64,000 bases of DNA, from positions 12,737,668 through 12,801,667 of the forward strand of contig NC_061777.1 of NCBI RefSeq assembly GCF_022458985.1. Reading direction: 5' to 3'. This DNA is from Mugil cephalus (Eukaryota; Chordata; Actinopteri; Mugiliformes; Mugilidae). The notes beneath the pieces were generated by a model. The model did no database searches. It was not told where the DNA came from and saw only the letters and a program-made list of their open reading frames with translations. Positions 1 to 12,180 of this stretch are shown here, in pieces. How positions within the stretch are numbered: position 1 is the first letter of the stretch; each line of letters starts with the position of its first letter. A program made the translations under genes and the position numbers.

Positions 1-184
1 TATTTTACACACTATTTTATAACATCTTATAGGAATAAATAAAGAAACTGCAGAACAAACGTCCCTTTCTTCCTGGACTTTGCCCCAAAACATTTTATTA
101 TTCCTAGAATACTTTTTCTAGATAATTGCTCTGATCCTCACAAACTGTGAAGAGGTCGGTCTAGGCACATCCTTCTATTCTTAC

Positions 185-3100
185 CTTTCCAGAGGACTGG
201 CCTCGTGCAGCAGGTCTGCTCTCAGGCAGGGGGATACTATCTACCAGCTCCAAAACACTTCGAAGTTTATTATCGGAAATGCGAAGGGACAACAGAGGAA
301 GCTCTCCAGACATCTTATACCTAAAACACAAACACACCAACATATGACCTTTAACTATAATCTGCTTAGCATGCTTAAAATAGGTGCTACTCTACTGGAT
401 TGTTGTGTGCTGGTATTGATTTTTTCTTTTTTTTCCAAAGGAAATGGCAAAATATAATTGCAGTAATTTCATTTAATTTATATTAAGTTACAAATTATAT
501 CCCATATGTGCAGACCGATATAACTCATGATAAACTAATATGAGAAAATGTTTCTTGAGTTGTGGCAAAAAAATAAAAAGTCTCTCTAGTCCTTCCTGAT
601 ATATTGCCATTTGTCATCACCACGGAGCTATAAAGACTGTACACTCACTTTGCCATGCGGGAGTCTGAGACAACCATCGCCCTGCTGAAAACCACTTTTA
701 GATCCACTGGTTCAAGGATGTGGAGTGGTGACAGTTTCTGTTTCCGGGCCTTCTTCCAGTCATGATCTATCAAACACAGATAATGTTTAACATTTCTAAT
801 GACTCACCAAAAAAAAAAAACACCCTTAAAGTTTTGATTGATCTTTTGAAGTCAGTTTTATTATGTTCTTGGCTGAGACACAGCAAGGTAAGATAAGATA
901 AGATAAAACCTCATTGATCCCCATTGGGGGAAATTCTAATGCTACAGCAGCACAAGCCAAGAAAAAATACAACAGTCACCAAAGAAGAAATTAAATAGGA
1001 CACAGAGAGCCGGCAAACAAAAAGACATTAAATAGGACAAACACAACAGTCAACAAAAACACTACACACGAACAATGTGACAACAGCAGCAACACATGCT
1101 AACCTCTACATTAAAGGCATTTCCTCTAAGCTGTCTGTATAATTTGTGCAAAAAAATCCTTTCATCTTCAAAAGTTTGAACTGATTTTCAAACCTGAACC
1201 AAGTCAAATAGCTGGAAGCAGCACGTTGTTGTCTTTCAGTTTCTACACAAACCCAGTAAAGAACCTTTGACATGTGACACATTTTAACTTGTGTGTGTGT
1301 TTACCTGGTTTACTGTAAAGGAACTGCAGGCTGCTAAGATGTATGTCATAGCTGTCGTAAGCTCTGGACATGATGTCTTCGATGTTGCTGGTGCACACGG
1401 ACAGCTGAGGCAGATGCTTCCTGCTTTGACTGGACATCTGAAAAGACAGCAGCGTGAGGGTTTCAAGCTTTGGTTGTAAACGTGATGTCATCAAATGGTT
1501 AGAAAAGGTTTAAGTTTAAGGTTAGGTTTAAGGTTTTGCACACTTAACACTTTCTGACCTGGAAATGACCAAGATCCAGCAACATGATGTTCTGAGTGCC
1601 ATTGTAGAAGCCACTCTGTGGAATGATGACGTAGGAGGCCATCAGGTCCACCTTCAGGTCGAGAACTTTCTGTGTTTCAATCACATACATTAAACCTGAA
1701 AAACATAACGTTGTACAGTTAGGTATAATAACAGATTCAAATTATAGCATATTGCATAATCTCTGCAATACTCTTGAAAATATTACCAACTATATACTAG
1801 ACATTTATTACTTGTGCTTTTTTAAATTTGTAAGTCTACACATGTCATCTCAGGGGGAAGAATAACTTGCAGAACAGTTTTCTTGGTACATGTTGTGTTA
1901 TTTCTACTTCTGCTCTCACCTTATTCTAACTGCACTTCCAGATGATCATAGATCTATAACAACTACCACTAATACTAGTTTAATTAAGCAATGTAGGAAT
2001 GTGTGTCGTTACGTAAATTGCTTTTTTAATAGTGGGTCTAGTGAACTCTGATATGTCATTATGTTATTAACTAAAGTATAATTTAAGTATTCAGTGCACC
2101 CAAATGAGCCATTATGAAATCATGCCAGCATGAGAAGGAAGGAGCTTGAAACTGCAGCAAACAACCCATGGAAACAATCAGAGGAAACAGGAACACTGTA
2201 ATCAACCTGCCTGGTTGGATAAGGAATGACAGAGGAATGTAAACATTTTCGCCAGCAGAGAGCTGAACAGATCCTGGAGCTCAACCCCCGATGGTGAACG
2301 TCTGTACAAGTTTGCGCACGTATGTAAGTGCAACTAACCAGTGGCTGTGCGGTCTCTAAACTGCTCCAGTTTCATCAGGGTCGCATTGGTGAGCTCATCC
2401 AGCTGCAGGTCGTCAGGAGGCATGAAGAATGCTGACATGCTGTTCACCGTTAGCTGCACAGACACGCAAACAGAGAACGCATGTGACACGTACGCCTTTT
2501 GCACGCGGCGCTCTCATAAATGCACGCCGGCGGCCTCACTCACAGCATCGTAGATGATCTCCAAGGGTTGCGATTCAACGTGAAGCCGCTGGTTAGCACT
2601 CTCATCCAGCGGGTTGGTCTCAAACAGGATGCAAAGCAGCGGGGTCCCCGTTCCTGTGGCTGCCTTTCTTGATGAAAGGACGGTCGGTGCTGGTCGGTTG
2701 CTGGCCTGCCCGGTGACCTCGAACAGACTGAGCTGGGCTGTGACCCTGACGAAAAGAGGAAACAGATTCACTGCCGGCATCCTAAGAAGATTATTAACTG
2801 TAGGTAAGGGAAGCCAGGAGGTTGACTCAGTGACCCAGATCAGACATGGTTTTAACGTCAATTAATCCGATAACAGGTGTCCAGCTTTAAGTATCTGTGT
2901 TCACGCCGGGCATTAAAATGTTTCCACATGCAACTTGAGCCAGGATATGAGATGCTATCTAAGCTTTGCACTCTGTATGCAAATAAACACAGACATCACT
3001 TGGAGCATTGCAGAATACTCTAATTGAAGCAGTATTTTTAATACTGGCTGTGTTTTTAACAAATGAGACAAATAGCAGTTGATTAGTGAGCCCTTAATGT

Positions 3101-6100
3101 GACCCAGGACTCACTGTGTCCCTCCTTCAAATGTGGTCTGAGTGGTGGAATTCCCAGCGCAACCTACATCATTTCATACCTGTACTTTAAGATGGCCATT
3201 GAAATTGAAATTTTCAGGACTGATATTAATGTAGGGTCTGAACAGGGCCTGTGTTTCTAAGGATCCAGGGTTGTCACTTGGGAGTAGACACAAGTAACAC
3301 TAATATCTGCTCTAACTGGTTCCAGTGATTTTGAAACGTTTCAGCCATGTTGATGGTTCCACATGAAACTGAAAAATCTTTTATTTGTGAAACATAGAGT
3401 ACAAATATTAGCAAAGACATGGGTGACAAAATATAAAGCATTAGGACAAACTTGATGGCTTGCGCTCCCGGTCTCTGCGTGAGCGTGGACTTGAGCTCTC
3501 CCACAGTCAGCTTGATGATCTCATTTTTGTCCTTGTTGTCTTTAATGGACACAGACAGCCTCTCCATGTGAAAATTCACCTTCATGTCCTCAAACTAGGA
3601 ACAAATGACAACAAAGAATATTGCAGCTTTATAATATTGATTCAGCGGGATGGAGAGGAAGTATATTATTAGTTAGTTATTAGTACATGTCGAAAAAAGG
3701 TGGTGACTCACGTTCTTTGGCAGGTTGGGATTTACAGCAGTGTCGCTGTATCCAATGGCAGTGTAGAGTTTGGCTTTCTCAGCAGGGGTTAACAGCTCAT
3801 CAAAACCTGACACAAAAACAAATTATGAGATTTAAGAAGGTATAAGCATGAAGTAGGTTGTTTTTTCAGATCATACTTTATTATTTTTCTACATATTATT
3901 TTGTATTCCCTACCTCCGGTCTTGGCCTCTTTTGTTTGTGCTTCTGGCTCTCCTCCCCAGTTCCACATCCAGCTCAACCAACCCTGAGACTCCTCTTCCT
4001 CCATTTTTAGCCCTGGACGGTAAATGCGTAGACCTGCCTTGCTTGCCTGGGAAAGAAAAAACAAATGTTTAAGGAACCGACGACTTCACTAATGAAAAAA
4101 AAAATTGACAAAATGCTCCTGTTCGTAGATTTCTTAAATCTGGGGCATCAATTTATTTTTTTAAGAGATTAAAGAACTATGGTGAGTTAAACAAGGTTTT
4201 ATACAATTCATACCACAGAAACAAGGTGAGTGAAGACGTAAAGTGTGAAACAAAATGCTTACCTCCACCTCAGCCTGCTGTCTTGCCAGTGTGATGTTAA
4301 AAATATCCAAGGTCTTCTCAGTTTTCTGAGAGTGAACACCAGACAAATTGATTAGTGCTTCTAGTTCTTCCTACTCCCTGCAGGAGCACGGCAATTACTA
4401 AAGGTGCATTTGAGGAATGAAGAGGAACAGACACTAAAATGGCTAATGCACCTTTTAGTTTAAATGATTTCTTTGAGCCTTCATCTACGATGCACTATGT
4501 AATGTATATGCATATGTAAATATATGTAAAGAAATTAAGCTTATGGCATTTGATGTTGGGTGATTTTAGTAACTCTATGTCAAGTAAGAGCTTGCCATTG
4601 TGCAATAAAAAACGTAAAAGTATTTGCACTAGCACTGAACTGGATTTCCATTTAGAAATTAAAGATATCACATCCTATCACAGCATAAATCCAAATTTTC
4701 TTAACTCAAGATACTGAGATGGATGAATATTTAGAGTAATCAAAGACTCTTTTTCTATTATCATCTTAAGCCACCTATTGTTCATATATTTAGATCGTTT
4801 AGATATTTAGATGCATAAAAGTTGCAAAGTAAACTTTCTCCAAAACAGCAATGCAGGACTCGTGACTCCCTTTTCCCCCCTCTGCCTTTTCAGTTTGGTT
4901 CAGTCCCGTCCCACCTCTAGCTGCTTGAGAAGCTCATCGCTGGGTTTCTTGCTGGTGATCTTTGTCTTGTAGAGCTCTCTGTAGCATTTCACCATATCCC
5001 GGTGCCTGCGGATGTGCTGCCATGACCACATGTGGAGCCGTGGCTTCACATCTACCTCCAGGACGCCTGTGATCACGTACTTCCACCTGGAATTCAGAAG
5101 GATACACGCTTATGATCAACTTTGCAATCTGCGATGGGATATGCAACTGTCATGTGGCGCTTTCTGACCATAGGCGGGCATTCTTGTGAACTTGGACCAT
5201 GGGTCTGTATTTCCTGTATGGCAGGTTCCTTGACATCATATCCACGGAGCCCAGCAGCTCCAAGATGCTAATGTACTAGAGGAATACAGGAAGTTCGCAA
5301 TTAGTGGAGTGCAATTATCATCTCACAATGTTTATCTTTAACTTGTCTGTTTATCTTTTCCTCTCACAGCAAACACATTACAAACAGGCTCTTAGACATG
5401 CAGCATAAACACGTACCTGGGATCTGTTGAGTTCAATGGCCACCTCCCTGAGATTGACCATCAGGTCCACTTTAGGAGAGGAGAAATCGACATCTGATCT
5501 GGGATTCATCCGCAGTTTAGCATCGGCTGAGATGGGACGAAAAACTGTGGACCGGACGCAGAATATTTAAAAACTGCAAAGATGAGAAGCATTTTTTGGG
5601 GAGTACGTGGTTTTATGTTTGTATCGACGAAACACTGACATGTATTTCTGATCATATGAAAATTGTTAATATGTTTTTAATCTTTAGCAGTATTAACAAT
5701 TAATAATGTATCCACAACTGAGACTCAAAACAAAACCTGCTCAGATGTACTGAAAATCTGTTCGAATGTGTTGGTGGTGGTGATTCACTGTGTGTGATTC
5801 ACACTTTTGTTTTTCCTGGCACTGCAGCGTCGGTGCAATTCACAACATATCAAGCACCAATTCATTTTACTTGCAAAACGCTTCTTCGTGCATGTAAAGG
5901 AACACATGGTTTTCGGTGGGTTTCACAAGGTGGTTTGGACAAAAATGTGAATAAAGGATGAAAGTGAGACACTCACTGAAGTCGTGGCTGACAAGATGAT
6001 TACGGTTTATTTCCATGCTGCTCTGGAGACATCGCTACGAAAAAAAGAATAGAAGGAGAATATTTCATTTCTTTACTCAATATTTTCGTTGTTACTGTTT

Positions 6101-9100
6101 TAACAACATGCCCGGAAGAAAACCATTCATTCCTTTTAAAGGCTTTACAAAAAAGGTCTTTTCATAGTGAAACTGTTCTGATGCTAGAAAGTGATTACTG
6201 TCTCTTTAAGATCTTCTGTGTGCCCACAATATTGAGGTTACTTCTTCAAATCCAAGCAGGTACTATAGAGCAATCATAGCGTGACTCACCAGGGCCTCAT
6301 CTGGGCTGTGATTGGAGAAGAGCACTGAGCTGACATTCCAGTAGGCGAACAAGTTGTCTAGTTTTACCAACTGAAGAGGGAAAACAGAGCAATTATGATG
6401 TTAGCAGGAGCTAATATTGTACAATGATCTCTTACATTTGAATCAGGGCCCAAAGTTAGGCGGAAATTAACAGCTGACAAAAACATTTCGTAGAACTGAA
6501 CCGACTGGTTAAACTCCAAGAAAAACTTTCACAGAATGTGGCTTACGATTCTGTTTAATTGAGGGAACAAATGCGGTACTGAAACAAAGCAGTGTTACAC
6601 AGGATAACGTATATCTATAGGCTGTACGTTGCAGCCACAGCTCTCAGATTAGTCGGTCCTTACCTTGAAGAAAAGCCTGGAATTTTCATCCAAAAGACTG
6701 GGTTTCCAGTTCTCATCAGCTGTCTGAAAGGTCAAACAAGGAGTAGAGTAGGGGGCGTTTATTAAATAAACTGACACATTTTCATATATATAGATGTGTT
6801 GAAGTATTAAATAATTAATTACACGTTAAGAACAGATTACATGCTGTACAATATAATCTGACATTAGAACACATTACCTGAAGGCTGAGGTTTTTAAGTG
6901 AGACTCCAAATGACAAAGGGCAGCTTGGATTGGTGACCTGTGGAAGACAAATAAAAAAGCTATATTTATAGATATGCAAATCTAATTCATGATTTTACCC
7001 TTGTTTATCAATTACTTTAGAAAAATAACCATGAGTTTATTCTGGTAGTATACATACATCACTCAGGTAGCTCGATACTTCAATACTTACAACATCTTCA
7101 TAGCGCACGTGGATGTTCGAGATCTTCACTTGCAGGTTTTTGATGACCTGAGTAACAAGCTTTTCCATAAATGTGTCCTGCTTCTCTTGCTTGGGGTTCT
7201 CTGTCGAGCACAAGCAAATGCATATATGAGACACAAACTTGTCATGGAGCCTTTTCTTTTTCAGAACAAGGATTTAATGTCTTGCTCCTTGACATCAAAG
7301 TGAGCTTCTGAAGGACGTTCCACAACCACTTACAGCAGCCATATGTTATAATTATATGTAATGTTCAGTTGATATTTGCTACAGCAGTTAGTTATGATTG
7401 GGGTAACTATTGCACCTGCAAGCAGCTGATAAGGTGTCATTGAGCTCTAACTGCCAGAACAATTTGCATCTCACAAGCTGAATGTTTTGAGCACGACTTA
7501 AACAGGTGCATTAGTCCAATATCAAGGAATATAGATTAAATGTTATTCAGAGCATTCACACTTGCCAGTTCATTATGTACACTGTTGAGAAGTAACGCAT
7601 TCAAATACAAGCACTAAATTTTAGCACTAAATCTTGGCTGCATGAAGGTTACGGCATAGAGACTAAATAACATAAATACTTACTAGTATTTAATTCAAGT
7701 CCACTTTAATGACACTATTTCTTTTTTGTTTGTTTGTTTACTATTGTACTGGTGTATAGTTATAGAGACACACAATAGCTGTTCCTAAATAGTACACCAC
7801 AGCACTATTTCTGACCAGACGGGGAAAAGTATACTTATATAGAGGGTGTGAAAAATGCGGGCTGCGCAGGAAATGCAACCAGACCAAACCACAACCACAC
7901 GGTGTCAAATCCTTTCTGCTTGTACTCCACACTTTATGCTTTTGCAGTGTTACTACTCCACAGCATTACTGCCCATTCTCTCTTACAGCTCTTACAGAAT
8001 GTCTCTGAAACCTGTTAAAGTGGTAGTTACACAGAATATTTGCTGGTTACACGTTTACACAAACACACAGTTGCCTCAAAATAAAAGCTGACCTCGCTCA
8101 GCGGCCTTCAGCTTTGTCTCCTCTATCCGCTGTAGCTCCCTCTGACGAGCCTCCTGGAGCTGCTTCTCCTCTTTTTCTGCATCATACTTTATACCTGGGA
8201 ACAAATATGAAAATGAAAACAATGAACCATACACGTTTTTATATAATTTGTCTTATTTACTTATCAGTTCTCAAGGGCCATGAATAATTGAGAGACGTCC
8301 TTTGTCCAACTACAGTGCTACACTATGCTAGGTCTGCCCTTTAGAGGGGTTATTGATACTACCAGCATTTTAAATGTTTTAAGACTATAGATCACATTTT
8401 ACAGTAAAAGACAATAGAATTAAAATAAAGGTTGAATGTATTTTGGAATTTAAATGCCAAACATAAAATGCCTAGTCATCTTATCACGTGACATGAAACA
8501 GGTAATTGCTGTCACTCTATGGTGGGATTCAATAGCATACACAGAAACGTCTATGAATGTAATTTTATTAAAATAGATGCTGTTCTTACTTGCTGTGGGA
8601 ACTATAAGCAGATAGACACCATCCAGCGTGGCCTCCACTGACTGGTTGTAGAGGTTCTTCCATGGGATCTTTAGCTCCAGGCGTCCTATTGACAAAAAAC
8701 AAACACATTATAAATGAATATAAATATTCATAAGATACCAAACAGTGTTAAATGTGGTCAACAATCTTACCTATATGACCAGCTCTCACTTTAAAGGGAA
8801 TGTCTAACTGGCTCTGCAACAAATGAATAAATCATGTGATGAATGTCAGAATGTAATAATAGATCAATACCACTTACTCACACGTTTAACTACAACTTAC
8901 CAAAGCATTTTCCTTTATTTCCAGATTTCTAAGAACAGCATCACCTGCAATGAAAGGAATATTTACTTACCAATCACCTTGCAATGACAATCATAAACCT
9001 CCTAAAACCAATGAAGGCTCTAATGTGCATCAACTATACTCTGCTCACGCTACCTTGAGGTACAGATTTCACTTGTACGGGGGATAGCACACATGTCATG

Positions 9101-9829
9101 GCCTGGGAGAACCTAGCTTTGCTGTTGATTGTTACTATTCTATATCTAGAAGCTGATAAACCAATGGATTACCATTGTGTTGAGATCATAGATCATAGCA
9201 ACACAACCTAATTTAAAGCTGTAGTCTTTTGGCTTAAAGGACAACACTGTGAACACATCATCATCTGGTGATCAGATACTAGGATAATATAGGTTTAATA
9301 AAAAAAACTGTGATGTGATTTAGATACTTTTACAACTGCTTTTCTACTTAAATTATCTCCTCTCCACACACCTTTTAATAAAGGCGGCTTAACAGAGGTC
9401 ATAAACTGGGTGTGACCCTGAACTGATCGCCTCTGTGGAACTCCCGTGGCTGCACAAGTCAAACAGAGTGACAGCAGCAAATAAGGGACCAAGCGATAAC
9501 TGTAGCGATCTGAAACTAACTACGTGTCTTTATCGGCCTACAAACTACAGTTTCCCTGCACTGTCCTGTTCACGCTGGATAGCTATACATCGTTTCGGGG
9601 AAAGATAAACTGACACTGACAGCTGAGGAGCTCCTCTCACACGCCTGGCGACTAACGTCTATTAGCATTTAGCTAGCTGCTCCAACGAGCGAGCTTGTCA
9701 ACTAAAGAGACGAACTCAAGTTCAGTTACCTCCCCATATGCCAAGCTTTAGTTGTGAGCTGTCAAGGTTGACCACGTAGTCCCCTAGAAATCGGTTGAGG
9801 ACGTCTACCACCACGCTTTCGAAGACCAT
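185..9829 (-). CDS. vps13a: VPS13A, N-terminal 812 codons (23 exons, gene continues off left edge)
   Basis: VPS13A is a giant bridge-like lipid-transfer protein acting at ER-mitochondria and lipid-droplet contacts. The start at 9829 gives [20 protein letters not shown], the VPS13A chorein N-terminus (VPS13C differs here). Coding exons (minus strand, ascending): 185-320, 649-766, 1305-1437, 1559-1695, 2339-2453, 2544-2745, 3452-3594, 3712-3806, 3914-4046, 4263-4325, 4915-5086, 5169-5275, 5417-5544, 5977-6034, 6290-6370, 6664-6723, 6878-6937, 7091-7200, 8093-8194, 8590-8685, 8771-8813, 8901-8944, 9730-9829. All use GT-AG and all phases chain to 812 codons. Landmarks: [23 protein letters not shown], the Trp-rich [29 protein letters not shown]. 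The donor after GAQAI is AA|GTTTGT, which keeps the next exon in phase and equal in length to human. Introns of up to about 0.9 kb hold no gene; intron 21 holds one repeat. Exon limits rest on splice consensus plus protein similarity recalled from memory. Confidence 0.96.
870..1010. repeat. interspersed repeat with fish LINE/SINE-tail signature in vps13a intron
   Basis: A run of AAGAT/AAGATA units is followed by a CTCATTGATCCCC ... GGGGGAAATTC block. In many fish genomes this pairing marks the 3' end of a common retroposon. It sits in a vps13a intron between two clean exons and has no coding capacity. The family name cannot be fixed without a repeat library. Confidence 0.5.
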
Positions 9830-9965
9830 TTTGGCGTTTCTCTCATCTCTCTTTCACCATGTTTACATCGAACTCGTTTGACTCGACGTCAGATTAGGAC
9901 GTCCTTCGATGGGCGGAGCTTGACGTCAGAACGTACACGCACTACTATTAATTACTTCCGGGAAA
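9830..9965 (-). promoter_or_regulatory. vps13a 5' leader and core promoter
   Basis: This is the DNA immediately upstream of the vps13a start. It holds a perfect palindromic cAMP-response element TGACGTCA (9921-9928), a second GACGTCA half-type site near 9895, a GC box GGGCGG (9911-9916) and an ETS-type ACTTCCGG (around 9954-9962). There is no TATA box. This combination is typical of a broadly expressed TATA-less promoter. Two very short upstream reading frames lie in the leader (see findings). The transcription start is not determined. Confidence 0.6.
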
Positions 9966-10670
9966 GGGTCCGCAAGTGTAAGTATTGTTAAGTAAAAAGA
10001 AATAAGTGCAGAGCTTAGGGCATTTCATAGATAGATATTTGTAAATTCATTATGAATAATGACGTCTATGCCTTCAATCATTCCATTGTTTCAAAACATT
10101 TTTAATTAGACAATATTGACACAGTTCACAAATTAAATATGCTTTGTTTACATTTCATGTAAGGTACTAATCCTGTTTCCAGGAGAGAATAAATATAAGA
10201 CAAGAGAGATATACTCTGATAAGACCAATCTGTTTCTAAAGCATGTGATCTTGTGAATAATAGTCCATAGTCACAAATTATTGAAAACAACAAAGATTCT
10301 TTAGTAACCTCTATGACATATTCATCAGCACTACAAAAGCATTACAAGGACATGACTTCATCATACACTACAAGTACAATAATAATAAAATGACAATAAA
10401 ATGTCTGTGTAATTGTAAACATTGATTTTATTTTTCTTGTTTGGCCTGTTGGATCCCAGTGATGAGTACAGTAACAGTTGACATTATCTCCAGTGTACAC
10501 TATTTATTGTAGAGTCATGTTTCTGGATAACCTGCCCAATGTCCAATATTTACACATCAGAGAACAATATCAGGTCTGAGATACTGGTTGTTGACGTTAT
10601 TGTCACATGTGCATATCACTTGCTGTGGTCATCCTACTTAAAACTACCACTCAAATAATAAACAAAACCC
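9966..10670. other. intergenic: c2cd4-like 3' UTR and spacer to vps13a
   Basis: About 0.7 kb of AT-rich DNA lies between the vps13a promoter and the stop codon of the C2CD4-family gene. Both genes are on the minus strand, so this is the 3' side of the C2CD4 gene. A minus-strand AATAAA (TTTATT at 10503-10508) about 165 bases past the stop could serve as its polyadenylation signal. I see no other feature. Confidence 0.45.
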
Positions 10671-11927
10671 CTATTCTTCTCTTTGTTTGTTAAAAGGGAG
10701 CAATTGAGATAGGGGTTTAGTGATCATTCCAATCACAGCCCCTCTCCTCAGTGCTCCAGCAGCAGGTTTATTCACAACTTTTAATCTGAGGTGCAACTCC
10801 AACAGATCCTTGCGACTCAGCTCTGTGAAAAAGAAATCTTCATTGAACACAGGGCTGCGACAGTTCCTGATGGTGGCGCTCTCCTGTTGCTGCAGCTTCC
10901 CGGGTGTCAGACACAGATTCACGACACAGTTCAGGGTCTGCCGGTCAGTGGCGTCCCACAGGCCTTCGACAGACACCACACGCACTCTGACTGTGGAGAA
11001 GGGTGACGACGTATCGGTGGAGACTGTGGAGTGCTCAGCGGAGATGCGCACTCGGCCCCGGCCCTGCAAGGGGATGACATGCTCACGCTGAAGTCTCTCC
11101 TGGCACTGCAGGACGTCCATTGGGAAGAGGACAGGTGGGGCTAGGGTGTGTGAGTTTTCTTCTAAACTGGGAGAGGTTGTTAAACTCAAACCCCCTCGCT
11201 TCCATCGCCCTCTGTCCTCCTTGCTGTCAATTAACGAAGGGCATGACACTGCCCCTTTAAGGCGGCCACTTCTTGTTGGGACACAGAGGGATGACTTGCC
11301 ACTGTAAGAAGAACTGAGGGGAGAGGAGTCACTGGAAGAAAGTGTTTCACTTTCTGTGCTTCCTGCCTCTGTCAGACTCTTGTGTGAAAACAGTGGGAGA
11401 AACCCAGAAGTGCTTTTCTTGGGCAGTTTTGTCTCCTTTGACTGCCTGGGTGCTCTGGTGGGAAGGCTTCTATCAAACACGTACACGGGGCGCTTTGAGT
11501 GGAACAAAGACTCTTTCCTTCGAGTGTTGGGGCTCTCATACATCCCCGCCAGGCCATAACTCTCCGCAGAGAACGGCATCGGTTTCTTCGTAGCCTTCCA
11601 AACCACAGATGCGTCACAGTTCTTTGTCTTCGCATCTTTTGTCTTTACATGTATAGCATTTGAAGATGGACCACTCTTAGGTATCTGGTTGTCATCTTGC
11701 GGGTGCTGTAGAGGTTTCTCATTTTCTGGCAATGGGCTTCCCTTGCAAAGCCGTGGGGGCAGGCAGAACTCCGGGATCTTTTCTGGGGTGAGGATGTTGA
11801 TGTGCAGATTCTGGGTGAGGGTGGTCTTAAAAGGTGAAAAGATGTCCTCCTCACTCTTTCCCATGTAGCGACTCAGCTCCAGAGGAATGTTCTCCATGCT
11901 CTCCTTGATCTTCTCAAGCACCCACAT
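10671..11927 (-). CDS. C2CD4-family protein (C2 calcium-dependent domain containing 4-like), 418 aa
   Basis: The start is placed at MWVLEKIKES (11927), because family members start with MW-LE-h and because a splice acceptor (TTTTCACAG, exon from 11970) lies just upstream; an in-frame ATG at 12041 would be intronic. Residues about 41-60 contain NILTPEKIPEFCLPPRL, the hallmark N-terminal block of C2CD4A/B/C/D. A Ser-rich middle follows, then a C-terminal C2-type domain (about 313-418) with RVRVVSVEGLWD, the family motif SPVFNEDFFF, and ELHLRLKVVN. Family members are described as nuclear or perinuclear, linked to inflammation and islet biology; their calcium binding is uncertain. The coding region is uninterrupted after a non-coding first exon, as expected for the family. 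It lies about 0.85 kb from the vps13a start, which mirrors C2CD4A/B next to VPS13C. I cannot assign A, B, C or D, so no symbol is given. Confidence 0.9.
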   Translation of the reverse strand: MWVLEKIKESMENIPLELSRYMGKSEEDIFSPFKTTLTQNLHINILTPEKIPEFCLPPRLCKGSPLPENEKPLQHPQDDNQIPKSGPSSNAIHVKTKDAKTKNCDASVVWKATKKPMPFSAESYGLAGMYESPNTRRKESLFHSKRPVYVFDRSLPTRAPRQSKETKLPKKSTSGFLPLFSHKSLTEAGSTESETLSSSDSSPLSSSYSGKSSLCVPTRSGRLKGAVSCPSLIDSKEDRGRWKRGGLSLTTSPSLEENSHTLAPPVLFPMDVLQCQERLQREHVIPLQGRGRVRISAEHSTVSTDTSSPFSTVRVRVVSVEGLWDATDRQTLNCVVNLCLTPGKLQQQESATIRNCRSPVFNEDFFFTELSRKDLLELHLRLKVVNKPAAGALRRGAVIGMITKPLSQLLPFNKQREE

Positions 11928-12099
11928 AGTTATTGTTCGTTGTCTTTGCTGATAAAATCTATTTTTGTCCCTGTGAAAACAAGAATAAAATCTGTTATTT
12001 AGGAAAATCGACATGAATAAACCCTGGACAGAAAAACGCACATTTCACAAACCGTTTAAGTTCTTCCAAATGATGAAAGGACAAATATTTTGCTCTCAC

Positions 12100-12180
12100 C
12101 TGTGAGGCTGGGATGTGCTCTTCTCTGAAGATGGACCGGCATGTGAGTGACGGATGAGTGAGTGACAGACTTTAAAGGTG
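12100..12180 (-). promoter_or_regulatory. 5' UTR exon and TATA-like promoter of the C2CD4-family gene
   Basis: A consensus donor CACAG|GTGAGA ends a leader exon at 12100. It pairs with the acceptor before 11970, giving a 129-base intron (11971-12099). TTTAAA at 12171-12176 lies about 70 bases upstream of the donor and could be a TATA-type element, placing the transcription start near 12145. The predicted leader contains an upstream ATG near that start (see findings). Confidence 0.5.

Noticed and set aside
3180..3237. 58-base exon-like block on the minus strand in a vps13a intron, with consensus acceptor and donor
   Set aside because: Its length and phase do not fit between the flanking exons, which join perfectly in frame and in length without it. 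Probably a pseudo-exon.
3440..3454. Donor choice AAGTTT|GTCC for vps13a exon 17
   Set aside because: It would break the frame into the next exon. AA|GTTTGT two codon bases earlier keeps phase and gives the same length as human VPS13A.
11928..12041. N-terminal extension MRFSVQGLFM... of the C2CD4-family reading frame
   Set aside because: It lies in a predicted intron upstream of a good acceptor, and the family starts with MW-LE, so the inner ATG at 11927 was chosen.
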